Positions 47,756 through 56,777 are shown, counted from the first letter of the stretch. The stretch is 64,000 bases of DNA from Vallicoccus soli (GCF_003594885.1 NZ_QZEZ01000006.1:124001-188000), one strand, 5' to 3'. A program made the numbers and translations. The notes: generated by a model not told the origin, from the sequence alone.

Positions 47756-48232
47756 TCAGCGCATGAGGTCGTTGAACCGCCCGAGCAGCCGGGCGAAGGC
47801 CTCGAGGTCCTCCTCGGACCAGGGGGCCAGCAGCGTGGTGAGCCGCTCGTGCCGCGCGGCGCGCACGGCGGCGAGGCGCCGCGCCCCGTCCGGCGTGAGC
47901 GCGATGACCGACGCCCGCGCGTCCTCGGGGTCCGTCGTGCGGGCGACGAGGCCGACCCGCTCGAGCATGGCGACCTGCCGGCTGACCGTGGGCTTGCCCA
48001 CCCCGTAGTACGTGGCGAGGTCGGTCACCCGGGAGCCCCCGGTGTCGCTGATCCGCACGAGCAGGCCGTAGACCGACGGCTCGAGGTCGGGGTGCATCTC
48101 GCGGGCCGTCTCCGCGTTGACCCGGCGCAGCAGCCGCACGAAGCTCACGAGCTGCTGCTCGACGTCGGCGATCCGCGGGCTGGGGACGTCGGTCCCGGCG
48201 GGCCCCGCTGCCCCCTGCTCGGTGCTGCTCAC
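47756..48232 (-). CDS. MarR-family transcriptional regulator
   Basis: 158 residues with the MarR winged helix (SVYGLLVRISDTGGSRVTDLATYYGVGKPTVSRQVAMLERVGLVARTTDPEDARASVIALTPDG-type order, about 52-115). The wing DPEDAR is characteristic. It probably represses the alcohol dehydrogenase gene next downstream and/or itself, with release by a phenolic or oxidant ligand (inference). The GTG is placed by a TAGCCT -10 box exactly 7 nt upstream, so the message is leaderless. The divergent rhodanese gene begins 34 bp away, so promoters overlap. Confidence 0.9.
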   Translation of the reverse strand: MSSTEQGAAGPAGTDVPSPRIADVEQQLVSFVRLLRRVNAETAREMHPDLEPSVYGLLVRISDTGGSRVTDLATYYGVGKPTVSRQVAMLERVGLVARTTDPEDARASVIALTPDGARRLAAVRAARHERLTTLLAPWSEEDLEAFARLLGRFNDLMR

Positions 48233-48266
48233 GCCGCGGAGGCTAGCCGGTGCGAGGATCGGGCGC

Positions 48267-48599
48267 GTGGCGATGACCCGTGTCCCGGCCGTGCGGCCCG
48301 AGCAGGTGCCCGACGGCGTCCCCGTCCTCGACGTCCGCGAGGACGACGAGTGGGCCGCCGGCCACGTGGAGGGCGCGCTGCACGTGCCGCTCGCCGAGCT
48401 GCCGGCCCGGCTGGCGGAGGTCCCCGGCGACCGCGACGTCCTCGTCGTGTGCCGCAGCGGCGGGCGCTCCGCGCAGGCGGTCGCGTGGCTCAACGCGCAG
48501 GGGCTCTCGACGGTGAACCTGTCCGGCGGCATGCACGCCTGGGAGGCGGCGGGCCGGCCGATGGTCGCCGAGGGGGACCACGAGCCGTACGTCGGCTGA
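48267..48599 (+). CDS. Single-domain rhodanese (sulfurtransferase)
   Basis: 110 residues. LDVREDDEWAAGHVEGALHVPLAEL and the active loop VVCRSGGRSAQAVAWL, with the catalytic Cys followed by RSGGRS, define a GlpE/PspE-like rhodanese; LSGGMHAWEAAG closes the fold. It carries persulfide sulfur in the cytoplasm. GTG at 48267 is favoured because GAGGAT precedes it by 7 nt; an ATG lies two codons downstream. It shares a short promoter region with the divergent MarR gene and may be under its control. Confidence 0.88.
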   Translation: MAMTRVPAVRPEQVPDGVPVLDVREDDEWAAGHVEGALHVPLAELPARLAEVPGDRDVLVVCRSGGRSAQAVAWLNAQGLSTVNLSGGMHAWEAAGRPMVAEGDHEPYVG

Positions 48600-48686
48600 C
48601 CCGCCGCCCGAGCCGCCCGCGCGACACGTCGAGCGGGCTCTACGCGCCTCTCGGGCCAGGGCTAGACGGGCCCATAGGCTCCGATC

Positions 48687-49889
48687 GTGGACCCCGTCCG
48701 GAACCCGTACGCCCCCGGCGCCGGTCAGCGCCCGCCCGAGCTGGCCGGCCGCGACCGCGAGCTCGCGCAGTTCGACGTCGTGCTCGAGCGGGTCGCCCGC
48801 GGCCGCCCCGAGCGCAGCCTCGTCCTGACCGGCCTGCGCGGCGTCGGCAAGACCGTCCTGCTCAACGCCCTGCGCTCGCAGGCGATCCAGCGGCTGTGGG
48901 GCACCGGCAAGGTCGAGGCCCGCCCCGACCAGTCGCTGCGCCGGCCCGTGGCCAGCGCCCTGCACATGGCCGTGCGCGAGGTGGCCCCGCGCCACCGCGA
49001 CCCGGAGCGGGTCGACGCGTTCCTCGGGGTGCTCAAGGCCTTCGCGCTGCGCGACCCCGCCCCGCCCAAGGGCGCGGCGAGGAGCTGGCAGCCGGGCATC
49101 GACGTCCCCGCGGCCCGCGGGCGCGCCGACTCGGGGGACATCGAGATCGACCTCGTCGAGCTGCTGTCCGACGCCGCCGCGGTCGCCCGCGACGTCGGGG
49201 TCGGCATCGCGCTCTTCGTCGACGAGATGCAGGACGTGCCCCCGGACGACGTGTCGGCCCTGTGCGCGGCGTGCCACGAGCTGTCCCAGACCGGGGCGCC
49301 GCTCATCGTGGTCGGCGCGGGCCTGCCGCACCTGCCCGCGGTGCTCTCGGCGAGCAAGTCGTACAGCGAGCGGCTGTTCCGCTACCTCCGCATCGACCGG
49401 CTCGACCGGCAGGCCGCCGACCTCGCGCTCGTGCTGCCGGCGAAGGAGGAGGGGGTCGAGTTCGACCAGGGCGCCCTCGACGAGCTCTACGCCGCGACCG
49501 ACGGCTACCCCTACTTCGTGCAGGCGTACGGCAAGGCCGCCTGGGACCTCGCTCCGGTCTCGCCGGTCACCGCGCAGGACGTGCGGGTGGCCGCGCCCGA
49601 GGCCGAGGAGGAGCTGGCGGTGGGGTTCTTCGGCAGCCGGTACGAGCGCGCCACCCCGGCCGAGCGGGAGTACATGCGGGCCATGGCCGACCTCGCGGTC
49701 GAGCGGCACGCCGGGGCGGACGGCCCGGTGCCGACGTCCGCCGTGGCCGAGGCGCTCGGGCGCAAGCCGTCGAGCCTGAGCCCGGCGCGCGACGCGCTGC
49801 TGAAGAAAGGCCTGGTCTACAGCGGCGAGCGCGGGTCCATCGCCTTCACCGTGCCCCACTTCGGCCGCTACCTGCGGGCGCACGGGTGA
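48687..49889 (+). CDS. Orphan AAA-type ATPase with C-terminal winged helix
   Basis: 400 residues. Walker A GLRGVGKT at 49-56, Walker B IALFVDEMQD with D179/E180, sensor-1-like IVVGAGLPHLP, and an Orc1/Cdc6-like or STAND-like helical lid (GYPYFVQAYGKAAWD). A C-terminal winged helix at about 330-395 (VPTSAVAEALGRKPSSLSPARDALLKKGLVYSG) suggests DNA binding. Such ATPases occur widely in actinobacteria without known role, sometimes on mobile DNA. No toxin, nuclease or integrase is adjacent. The GTG start follows TAGGCT by 6 nt (leaderless). A perfect hairpin lies 20 bp after the stop. Confidence 0.82.
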   Translation: MDPVRNPYAPGAGQRPPELAGRDRELAQFDVVLERVARGRPERSLVLTGLRGVGKTVLLNALRSQAIQRLWGTGKVEARPDQSLRRPVASALHMAVREVAPRHRDPERVDAFLGVLKAFALRDPAPPKGAARSWQPGIDVPAARGRADSGDIEIDLVELLSDAAAVARDVGVGIALFVDEMQDVPPDDVSALCAACHELSQTGAPLIVVGAGLPHLPAVLSASKSYSERLFRYLRIDRLDRQAADLALVLPAKEEGVEFDQGALDELYAATDGYPYFVQAYGKAAWDLAPVSPVTAQDVRVAAPEAEEELAVGFFGSRYERATPAEREYMRAMADLAVERHAGADGPVPTSAVAEALGRKPSSLSPARDALLKKGLVYSGERGSIAFTVPHFGRYLRAHG

Positions 49890-49908
49890 GCCGATCGGGC
49901 CGTCTGGC

Positions 49909-49936
49909 GCTCTCTAGCGGACGCGCTAGAGAGCGG
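49909..49936 (+). terminator. 12-bp perfect hairpin after the ATPase gene
   Basis: CGCTCTCTAGCG (49909-49920) and CGCTAGAGAGCG (49925-49936) pair fully around a GACG loop. It can be the terminator of the ATPase gene, or an operator for the cupin gene whose TAGGGT -10 box is 28 bp further on. Confidence 0.6.
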
Positions 49937-49977
49937 TATCGGCGCCGAGGGGGGACCGGCGACCTAGGGTGCGGGGC

Positions 49978-50418
49978 ATGGAGCGGGCGACGCGGGTGGA
50001 GGAGGCGGGCGTGAGCAGCGAGGTGGTGGCGCGCGCGGTGAGCGGGCCGTGCCGGGAGGACCCGAGCGGCGAGGCCGTCGTCGACCACCGGCCCTGGGGC
50101 AGCTTCGAGCGGCTCTGCCACGGCGAGGAGGTCACCGTGAAGATCATCGCGGTCGACCCCGGGCACCGGCTGAGCCTGCAGCGCCACCGGCTGCGCGACG
50201 AGTACTGGACCGTGCTCGACGTCCCGCTCCTCGTGGAGGTCGACGGAGCCCTGACCCGCTGCGAGCCCGGGGACAAGGTGTGGATCCCGCGGGGCAGCAC
50301 CCACCGGGTCTCCAACCCCGGCGAGGTCCGCGGCCGGTTCCTCGAGATCGCGTACGGCACCTTCGACGAGGACGACATCGAGCGGCTGGCCGACGACTAC
50401 GCCCGGGACGTGCACTAG
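49978..50418 (+). CDS. Stand-alone mannose-6-phosphate isomerase type II cupin domain
   Basis: 146 residues. HRPWGSFERL, VKIIAVDPGHRLSLQRHRLRDEYWTVL and GDKVWIPRGSTHRVSN are the beta-barrel and metal-binding features of the cupin domain normally fused to GDP-mannose pyrophosphorylase (ManC/AlgA type). Here it stands alone. It may isomerise mannose-6-phosphate or act on a related sugar. The ATG is fixed by TAGGGT 7 nt upstream (leaderless), in preference to a GTG 9 nt earlier that overlaps the -10 box. Mannosyltransferase-like genes lie a few kb downstream. Confidence 0.85.
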   Translation: MERATRVEEAGVSSEVVARAVSGPCREDPSGEAVVDHRPWGSFERLCHGEEVTVKIIAVDPGHRLSLQRHRLRDEYWTVLDVPLLVEVDGALTRCEPGDKVWIPRGSTHRVSNPGEVRGRFLEIAYGTFDEDDIERLADDYARDVH

Positions 50419-50512
50419 CGCACACCCGCCGTCCCGTCCAGCCCCGGGTCGTTTCCGGAGGGTGACCGCGGGGCACTCCCTGTCCGGTGGCGGTCGAGGG
50501 GAAGAGGCGTAC

Positions 50513-50956
50513 GTGCGCACAGCGTCCGAGGGGGTCGTCCTGACGTCCACGGTCCTCGTCCCGTTCACCGCGTCGAGCGTCGGCGCGGCCCGGCGCGAGC
50601 TGTCCAGCGAGCTGCGGGCGCGCCACGTGCCCGAGCACGTGGTCGACGACGCCGTCCTCGTCCTGAGCGAGATCCTCAGCAACGCGCTCAAGCACGCGCG
50701 GCCGCTGCCCTCCGGCCGGCTGCGGGTGCGCTGGACGACGACGCCGCGCTCGGTCCAGGTCGCCGTGACCGACGGCGGCGCCCCGACCCGCCCGCACGCC
50801 GGCACGAGCACGATGTCGGCGACCGGCGGGCGCGGGCTGGGCATCGTGGACGACCTGGCGAGCGACTGGGGCGTGCTCGACGAGGCCGGGACCATCACCG
50901 TCTGGGCGGTCGTGGACGACCAGCAGCAGCAGGGCGGCGGCGCCGCGCGGCGCTAG
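50513..50956 (+). CDS. Anti-sigma factor-type serine kinase / HATPase domain protein
   Basis: 147-residue GHKL ATPase of the RsbW/SpoIIAB type. N-box ILSEILSNALKHARP (about 60-75), G1 box VTDGGAPTRP and G2 box GGRGLGIVDDLASDW. Such soluble proteins are common in actinobacteria and control sigma factors through anti-anti-sigma partners or serve as regulators of unknown output. No partner gene is adjacent. I prefer the GTG at 50513, after GGGGAAGAGG, to the in-frame GTG at 50462. Confidence 0.85.
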   Translation: MRTASEGVVLTSTVLVPFTASSVGAARRELSSELRARHVPEHVVDDAVLVLSEILSNALKHARPLPSGRLRVRWTTTPRSVQVAVTDGGAPTRPHAGTSTMSATGGRGLGIVDDLASDWGVLDEAGTITVWAVVDDQQQQGGGAARR

Positions 50957-51053
50957 GATCGCCAGCCGGTCCGCCCGGTGGGCGTGCGCGACCCCCGCGG
51001 CGCCGGGGCGGGCCGTGCCCGCACCCGCCACCCCTCCCGAGGAGCCCCCCCGC

Positions 51054-52022
51054 ATGGGCAAGAAGGCCGCACGCCGCGCCGCCGTGACCGCCCCCGTCCT
51101 CGCCCCGGACGAGGAGGTCCCCGTCGTCGGCGGGCGCGAGCCGTGCCCCTGCGGCTCCGGGCGCCGCTACAAGGCGTGCCACGGCCGCGGGGCGGGCCGT
51201 GCGGCGGACGCCCTGGTGCGCCGCCCCTTCGAGGGCGTCCCCTCCGAGTGCGACTGGGTGGCCCTGCGCGAGGTGGTCCCGGCGGCGACCTCGCCGCTGG
51301 CGCTGGCCCCGGAGCACGCGGTGGAGGGCGTCGAGGTCCGCCTGGCCACCGTCCTGCCGATGGCGTGGCCGGCGCTGCGCCGCGAGAGCGGCGAGGTGCT
51401 CGTCGGGCTGCAGACCCAGGCGGGCTCCGGCGACGTCAGCCGCGACGTCGCCCACGCGCTGCTCCGCGCCCTCGCCGCCGAGCCGGGCACGCCCGTCCCG
51501 CCGGCCGGCCTGCCCGGGCCGGGGCCGCGCCTGCAGGACGTCCTCGACCCGTCGGCGCCGCTGCGGGTCACCGTGCACGAGGGCTTCGACTTCTGGGTCG
51601 AGGGCGCCGACGGCGGGCCCGAGGTCGCGGCCAGCCTGGAGCGGGCCAACGCCGCGGTCGTCCCGACCGAGCGGCTGACGAGCGTCGAGGCGGCGTACTG
51701 GTGCCGGCTGCGCGACCGCGCCCACCTGCGCTGGGTGCTGCCCCACCCGGAGGAGGCCCTGCTCGACGCGCTCGCCCGGCTGCACGCCGCCGGTGCCTCC
51801 GGGCTCGGCGGGGGCACCCGCTTCGTCGGCTCCTTCCGCGCCCACGGCCTGCTGGTGCCGGTCTGGGACCTGCCGCTGGACTCCTCGGCCGAGGCGCTCG
51901 AGGAGCCGGCCGAGGCCTGGGGCCGCCGGCTCGACGAGGCCCTGGCGAGCAGCGCGCCGCTGACCGAGGCCGAGCGCGGGGCCCGCGCGGGGCTGCTGAA
52001 CCGCCAGCTTACGCTGCGCTGA
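51054..52022 (+). CDS. DUF5926 family protein with SEC-C zinc motif
   Basis: 322 residues. After a basic start (MGKKAARRAA), the SEC-C motif REPCPCGSGRRYKACHG at about 32-48 provides a CxC...C/H zinc site, as at the end of SecA. The remaining 270 residues are a conserved actinobacterial domain of unknown function. ATG with a GAGGAG site decides against an in-frame start 39 nt upstream. A TAGGAT box at 50954-50959 could give an 88-nt leader. SEC-C proteins are usually tied to translation or protein export; no direct evidence here. Confidence 0.88.
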   Translation: MGKKAARRAAVTAPVLAPDEEVPVVGGREPCPCGSGRRYKACHGRGAGRAADALVRRPFEGVPSECDWVALREVVPAATSPLALAPEHAVEGVEVRLATVLPMAWPALRRESGEVLVGLQTQAGSGDVSRDVAHALLRALAAEPGTPVPPAGLPGPGPRLQDVLDPSAPLRVTVHEGFDFWVEGADGGPEVAASLERANAAVVPTERLTSVEAAYWCRLRDRAHLRWVLPHPEEALLDALARLHAAGASGLGGGTRFVGSFRAHGLLVPVWDLPLDSSAEALEEPAEAWGRRLDEALASSAPLTEAERGARAGLLNRQLTLR

Positions 52023-52239
52023 GGCCCGCTGCGGGCAGGCCGTTGCACGGTCAAGTTCCGGTCAAGGAGCCGGTGGGGCGCCACCGAACGCACCTCCGCT
52101 GCCGTAGGTTCCTGCTCACGGCCCGGTCGCTGCTGCATCCCCCGTCGGTAGCGGCCGGGCCCTCCAACGCCCCGCACCCGCACCGTCCCGGCGCGCCGCG
52201 CGGGCCGGGCCCCCGGGGCCAGCACCTACCCTGGGCCGC

Positions 52240-52959
52240 GTGCAGAGCGTCGCCGTCGTCATCCCCGCCAAGGACGAGGCGCAGCGCATCGCCGCGACCG
52301 TCCGTGCCGCCGGGGAGCTCCCCGGGGTGGACCTCGTCGTCGTCGTCGACGACGGCTCGAGCGACCGCACCGGCGAGCTCGCCGCCGCCGCCGGCGCCAC
52401 CGTGGTGCGCCACCCCGTCCCGCACGGCAAGGCCGGGGCCATGGAGACCGGGGGCGAGCTCGTCCGGGTCCTCGAGGCCCGCGACGGCGCGACCGCGCCC
52501 CGCGCCCTGCTCTTCCTCGACGCCGACCTCGAGGCGTCGGCCGCGGCCGCCGGCCCGCTCGTGCCGCCGGTGCTCGCCGGCGCCGCCGACATGACCATCG
52601 CCGTGCTCCCGCCCCAGCGCCGCGCCGGCGGCGGGCACGGCCTCGTGGTCCGGCTCGCCCGCGACGGCATCCGCGCCGCGACCGGGTGGGAGGCGACCCA
52701 GCCGCTGTCCGGCCAGCGCTGCCTGACCCGCGAGGCGTTCGAGGCGGCGCTGCCCCTCGCCCCGGGGTTCGGCGTCGAGACCGGGCTCACCGTCGACCTG
52801 CTGCGCCGCGGCCTGCGGGTGCGCGAGGTGGAGGTCGACCTGCACCACCGCGTCACGGGCACCGACCTGCGCGCCCAGCTGCACCGCGCCCGGCAGTGGC
52901 GCGACGTCGCGCGGGCCCTCGCCGCGCGCCGCGTGGTCCCGCGCCGTGCCCGCGGCTGA
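52240..52959 (+). CDS. Glycosyltransferase family 2
   Basis: 239 residues, GT-A fold: VAVVIPAKDEAQRIAATV at the N-terminus, VVVVDDGSSDRTGELA for nucleotide binding, LLFLDADLEASA as the metal-binding DxD, and GQRCLTREAFEAALPLAPGFGVETGLTVDLLRRG as acceptor side, like polyprenyl-phosphate glycosyltransferases. It may load dolichol-type lipid carriers with a sugar for the GT-C enzymes encoded next. GTG start with TACCCT 7 nt upstream (leaderless). The gene overlaps the following mannosyltransferase gene by 14 bp. Confidence 0.88.
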   Translation: MQSVAVVIPAKDEAQRIAATVRAAGELPGVDLVVVVDDGSSDRTGELAAAAGATVVRHPVPHGKAGAMETGGELVRVLEARDGATAPRALLFLDADLEASAAAAGPLVPPVLAGAADMTIAVLPPQRRAGGGHGLVVRLARDGIRAATGWEATQPLSGQRCLTREAFEAALPLAPGFGVETGLTVDLLRRGLRVREVEVDLHHRVTGTDLRAQLHRARQWRDVARALAARRVVPRRARG

Positions 52960-54535
52960 GCCGCCCGCGGCCCCGCCGCCCGGGGCCCCGCCGCCCGGGG
53001 ACCCGCCGCCGGTGGCCCCGCCCCCCGGGGACCCGCACGGGGGCGGGAGGCGCCGCACGGGCGGCGGCGCGGCGCTCGCGCTCGTCGGCCTGTCCGTCCT
53101 GCTCACCGCGGCCGTCGGCCTCCTCGGCCCGTCCGTCGCGGTGCCCGACCCGGGGCCGGGCGCGTTCCCGCTGCACCTGGCGGCGGACCCGCACCCCTGG
53201 CTCGTCACCGCCCTGCACGCCGGTGCCGTCGGCACCGGTGCCGCCGGGCTCGCGCTCGCCCTGCGCGCGCTGCGCCGCGGCTGGCGGCCCGACCCGCGGC
53301 GCCTGCTCGCCGCCGGCGCCCTCGCCGCGGCGGCGCTGGCCCTGCTCCCGCCGCTCGGCTCCGCCGACCACCTGAGCTACGCCGCCTACGGGCGGATCGC
53401 GGCGCAGGGCGGCGACCCGTACGCCGACCCGCCCGACGCCTGGCGCGGGGGCACCGACCCGGTGGCGTCGGCGGTGGAGGAGCCGTGGCGCGCGACGACC
53501 TCGGTGTACGGCCCCGTGGCCACCGCCGAGCAGGCGCTGGCCTCCGCGCTCGGCGGCGCGGGCCTCGGCGCCACGGTGACGTGGCTGGCGCTGCTCAACG
53601 CCGCGGCGGTGGTCGGTGCCGGCGTGGTCCTGCTCCGCACGGCGCGCCGCGACCCGGTCCGCCGCGCCCGCGCCGTGCTGCTGTGGGCGCTGAACCCGCT
53701 CGTGCTGCTGCTCGTCGTCGCCGGCGCGCACGTGGACGGGCTGGCGGTGGCGCTCGGGGTGGCCGGCCTCGCGGCCCTGCGCCGCTCGCCGCTGCTCGCC
53801 GGGGCGCTGCTCGGGGCGGCGGCCGGCACCAAGGCCTCGACCCTCCTGCTCGCGCTCGCCGCGGCCTGGGCGGTGCGGGCGGCCCCGCGCGACCTCGCCC
53901 GGCTCGCGGCCGGCGGCGCGCTCGTCCTGCTGCCCGCGTACGCCCTCGCCGGCCCGCACGCGCTCGACCAGCTGCGCGCGGCGTCGCGGTACGTCTCCCT
54001 CGGCAGCCCCTGGCACCTGCTCGAGGGCACCCTCGACGGCGCCCTGGGCAGCGAGCTGTCCCGCCCCCTCATCGGCCTCGGCGCCTGGGCGCTGACCGCG
54101 CTCGTCGCCCTCGCGCTGGCCCGGCTGGTCCCCGCCCCGCCGGCGGCGGACCGGGTGCAGTCCGCCGCGCGCGCCGGCGCGCTGCTCTGCGGGGCCTGGG
54201 TGCTGTGCGCCCCCTACAGCCTGCCCTGGTACGACGCCGCCCTCTGGGCGCCGCTCGCCCTGCTGCCGGCCAGCGCGCTCGACCTGGTCGCGCTGCTGCG
54301 CACCACCGGGGCGGCCCTCGCGTACGTGCCCGGGCGCAGCGTCCCGGGCGACGCCGTCCACGACGCGGTGCTCGCCTGGCGCTCCGTCGTCACCCCCTGG
54401 CTGGGGCTGGCCCTGCTGCTGCTGGTGCTCCACCTGGCGCTGCGCCGCCCGGGCCGCCCGGGCCGCCCGGGCCGCCCGGCCCTCCCGGGCCGCCAGTCGG
54501 GCGAGCGCCCGCGTCCGCCTGCACGAGCGCGCTGA
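52946..54535 (+). CDS. GT-C polyprenol-phosphate mannosyltransferase-like membrane protein
   Basis: 529 residues with a Pro-rich cytoplasmic N-terminus (about 35 residues), about 12 membrane helices and an Arg-Pro-Gly tail. GSADHLSYAAYGRIAAQGGDPY after the second or third helix holds the acidic residue usual in GT-C enzymes of the MptA/MptB group that elongate mannan with polyprenyl-phosphomannose. The GTG lies inside the end of the GT2 gene, so the two are coupled. The last 146 bp overlap the 3' end of the convergent membrane-phosphatase-like gene within a repetitive GC tract. Confidence 0.82.
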   Translation: MPAAEPPAAPPPGAPPPGDPPPVAPPPGDPHGGGRRRTGGGAALALVGLSVLLTAAVGLLGPSVAVPDPGPGAFPLHLAADPHPWLVTALHAGAVGTGAAGLALALRALRRGWRPDPRRLLAAGALAAAALALLPPLGSADHLSYAAYGRIAAQGGDPYADPPDAWRGGTDPVASAVEEPWRATTSVYGPVATAEQALASALGGAGLGATVTWLALLNAAAVVGAGVVLLRTARRDPVRRARAVLLWALNPLVLLLVVAGAHVDGLAVALGVAGLAALRRSPLLAGALLGAAAGTKASTLLLALAAAWAVRAAPRDLARLAAGGALVLLPAYALAGPHALDQLRAASRYVSLGSPWHLLEGTLDGALGSELSRPLIGLGAWALTALVALALARLVPAPPAADRVQSAARAGALLCGAWVLCAPYSLPWYDAALWAPLALLPASALDLVALLRTTGAALAYVPGRSVPGDAVHDAVLAWRSVVTPWLGLALLLLVLHLALRRPGRPGRPGRPALPGRQSGERPRPPARAR

Positions 54536-56777
54536 CGCACGCGGCGAGCACGAGCGGCAGGGCCACGACGAGCCCGGCCGCGGGCACCGCGACGCCGGAG
54601 TCGTTGACCAGCGCGCCGACCACGAGCGCGGTCGTCGCGCCGACGACCGCGGGCCGCAGCCCGGGGGCGCGCTCGTACGCCAGCTCCAGGGCCGCGGCCC
54701 GCCACTTCACCGGCCGCATGAGGACGAGCACGAGGAACGCCGCGCCCAGCGGGACGAGGCTCGAGAGCCACGGGTTGACGCGCAGGATGGAGATGTTCGC
54801 GTCGACCTTGCGCACCACCACCTGCCAGGCCTCGCCGTCGAGGACCTGCTGGACGAACCGGCCGAGGTGCGTCGGGGTGGGCCGGGTCCAGTCGACGACG
54901 GCGAGGACGGCCACGGTCACGGCGCCGAGCAGCAGGACGGCGACGAGCCGGCGCAGCGTGACCCGGATCCCCGCCAGCGTCATGGCGAGCAGCGCGAAGC
55001 CCGGGACGATCGCGATGACGCCGCCGAAGTCGGCCCCCCGCACGCCGATCACCGGCACGGCGACGAGCCCGGCCGCGACCGCGACGAGCCCCGCCTCGCT
55101 CCGCCGGCCGCGGCGCACCAGCGGCTGCGCGACGACGGCGGTGGCGATGGTGCTCGCCGCGGCGAAGAGCGCGAACGGGACGTTGCCGAAGCCGTAGAAC
55201 CGCCCGGCCACGAGCGGCGAGTAGCCCATGAGCGAGCTCAGCTGCAGCTGCGACCCGGTGACGATGTCGGCGCCGAGCACGACCGCGGTGACGACGGCGA
55301 CGAAGCCCATCGGCCCCACGACCGAGCGCCGCCACGGCCCGAGCAGCGCCGCGGCGGTGAGCACCGCCATCCAGCCGAGCACGGCGGCCACGAGGACGAC
55401 GACGGGGTGGTCCTGGCGCCACCACGGCACGGTCTGGGCGAGGAAGGTCGCCACCGGCATGGCGCCGAAGGCCAGCGCGGCGGCGCGGGTGCCGCGCAGC
55501 ACCGTCCCGCGGTCCGCGGCCCACCGCCGGCGCAGGGCGACCGCCGCGCCGCCGTACAGGACGATCTGGCTGCCGACGAGGACGGTGAAGTACGGCCCCC
55601 GCGCCGCGTCGGCGACCTGCGCCGCGGTGTCGAGGTCGCGCAGCTCGTCGACGGCCTCCGCGGGCGGCGGGCGGTCCCCGGCGGGGCGCACCTCCTGCCC
55701 CACCGCCGCGGTCGGCTGCGGCACCCCGAGCTGCTGGAGCAGCGTGGGCAGCACGTCGGTGAGCTGCGCCAGGCCGAGCCGGCGGGTCGAGGTGGTGGTG
55801 AGCCAGGCGTCCTCGTACGGCCCCCCGGACGCGACCAGGACCGACAGGTGCGGGTCGGCCGGGGCGGCGTCGCCGGGACCGGCGACGAGGACCACGGCGT
55901 CCTCGGGGGCCGCGTCGAGGACCTCCGCGAGCCGGGCGTCGGCGGCGGCCGCCTGCTCCGCGCGCGGCGGCACCGGCCCGGGCCCGAGGAGCCCGGGCTC
56001 GACGACCGCGCCCGCGTCGACGACGGTGAGCGGGCACGCCGTGAGGTCGCCGGTGGCGAGCGCGGCGTCGCCGGGGAGCCACCGGCCGACCCGGCCCCGC
56101 TGGTCGGCGAGGGCGAGGGCGGCGCCGTCCCCGACGGCGGTGGCGCACGTGCCGGTCGCGGCCAGGCGCTGCGCGAGCAGGCCGACCACGGCGCCGTAGT
56201 CGTCCGCCCGCGCCCGCTCGACGAGCGCCGGCACGCCGGGGACGACCGCTCCGCCGCCAGGCTCCGGCGCGGGCTCGGGCACCGGCGCGCAGGCGGGGGG
56301 CGGGCCCGGGTCGGGGGCGTCGGGCGCGGGGTCCTCCGGCGCCTCGGGGGCGGGCACGGCGACGCGCTGCCCCGCCCCGACCACGAGCCAGCCGTCCGCG
56401 GGGCAGGTCACCGGGCCGCGCACCGACTTCACCGACAGCGCGGCGACGGCGCCCTCGCCCGCCAGCCGCCACAGGGCGGGGGTGGTCGCCGCGTCGACGT
56501 CCTCCCAGCGCAGCCCGGGCACGCCCACGAGCACGACGGGGCGCGGGCCGGTCGCGCCGGGGGCCGGGCTCGCCGGCCCGGGCGTCGCGGGGGCGGGCGT
56601 CGCGGGGGCGGGGCCGGCGGGGGGCGTGGACGCGGCGGCGCCGCCGGCCAGGAGCGGCAGGGCGAGCAGCGCGACGAGCCCGGCGAGCACCGCGGCGAGC
56701 AGGGGAGGGAGCACCGCGGCGAGCACGGGGGCGAGCACGGCGGGCACCGCGGCGAGGGTCCGGCGCAGCGCTTCCAC
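54390..56777 (-). CDS. Alkaline-phosphatase-fold membrane protein
   Basis: 795 residues. An N-terminal membrane segment (about 10-45) is followed by a Pro/Ala-rich linker, then an extracytoplasmic domain of about 300 residues (VVLVGVPGLRWEDVDAATTPALWRLA ... VVLVAGPGDAAPADPHLSVLVASG) like the start and middle of alkaline-phosphatase/sulfatase-fold proteins. The nucleophile and metal ligands are not all recognisable. About ten membrane helices follow, and the last 40 residues are Gly-Gly-Pro-rich. It belongs to an uncharacterised actinobacterial family near envelope glycosyltransferase genes. GTG with TAGCCT 7 nt upstream (leaderless). The tail lies in the overlap with the convergent gene. Confidence 0.75.
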   Translation of the reverse strand: MEALRRTLAAVPAVLAPVLAAVLPPLLAAVLAGLVALLALPLLAGGAAASTPPAGPAPATPAPATPGPASPAPGATGPRPVVLVGVPGLRWEDVDAATTPALWRLAGEGAVAALSVKSVRGPVTCPADGWLVVGAGQRVAVPAPEAPEDPAPDAPDPGPPPACAPVPEPAPEPGGGAVVPGVPALVERARADDYGAVVGLLAQRLAATGTCATAVGDGAALALADQRGRVGRWLPGDAALATGDLTACPLTVVDAGAVVEPGLLGPGPVPPRAEQAAAADARLAEVLDAAPEDAVVLVAGPGDAAPADPHLSVLVASGGPYEDAWLTTTSTRRLGLAQLTDVLPTLLQQLGVPQPTAAVGQEVRPAGDRPPPAEAVDELRDLDTAAQVADAARGPYFTVLVGSQIVLYGGAAVALRRRWAADRGTVLRGTRAAALAFGAMPVATFLAQTVPWWRQDHPVVVLVAAVLGWMAVLTAAALLGPWRRSVVGPMGFVAVVTAVVLGADIVTGSQLQLSSLMGYSPLVAGRFYGFGNVPFALFAAASTIATAVVAQPLVRRGRRSEAGLVAVAAGLVAVPVIGVRGADFGGVIAIVPGFALLAMTLAGIRVTLRRLVAVLLLGAVTVAVLAVVDWTRPTPTHLGRFVQQVLDGEAWQVVVRKVDANISILRVNPWLSSLVPLGAAFLVLVLMRPVKWRAAALELAYERAPGLRPAVVGATTALVVGALVNDSGVAVPAAGLVVALPLVLAACVSALVQADAGARPTGGPGGPGGPGGPGGPGGAAPGGAPAAAGPAPARG
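54445..54492. repeat. 9-bp GC repeat in the convergent overlap
   Basis: About five units of GGCCGCCCG. On the plus strand they encode Arg-Pro-Gly repeats at the end of the mannosyltransferase-like protein, and on the minus strand Gly-Gly-Pro repeats at the end of the phosphatase-fold protein. Both frames tolerate changes in repeat number. Confidence 0.75.
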
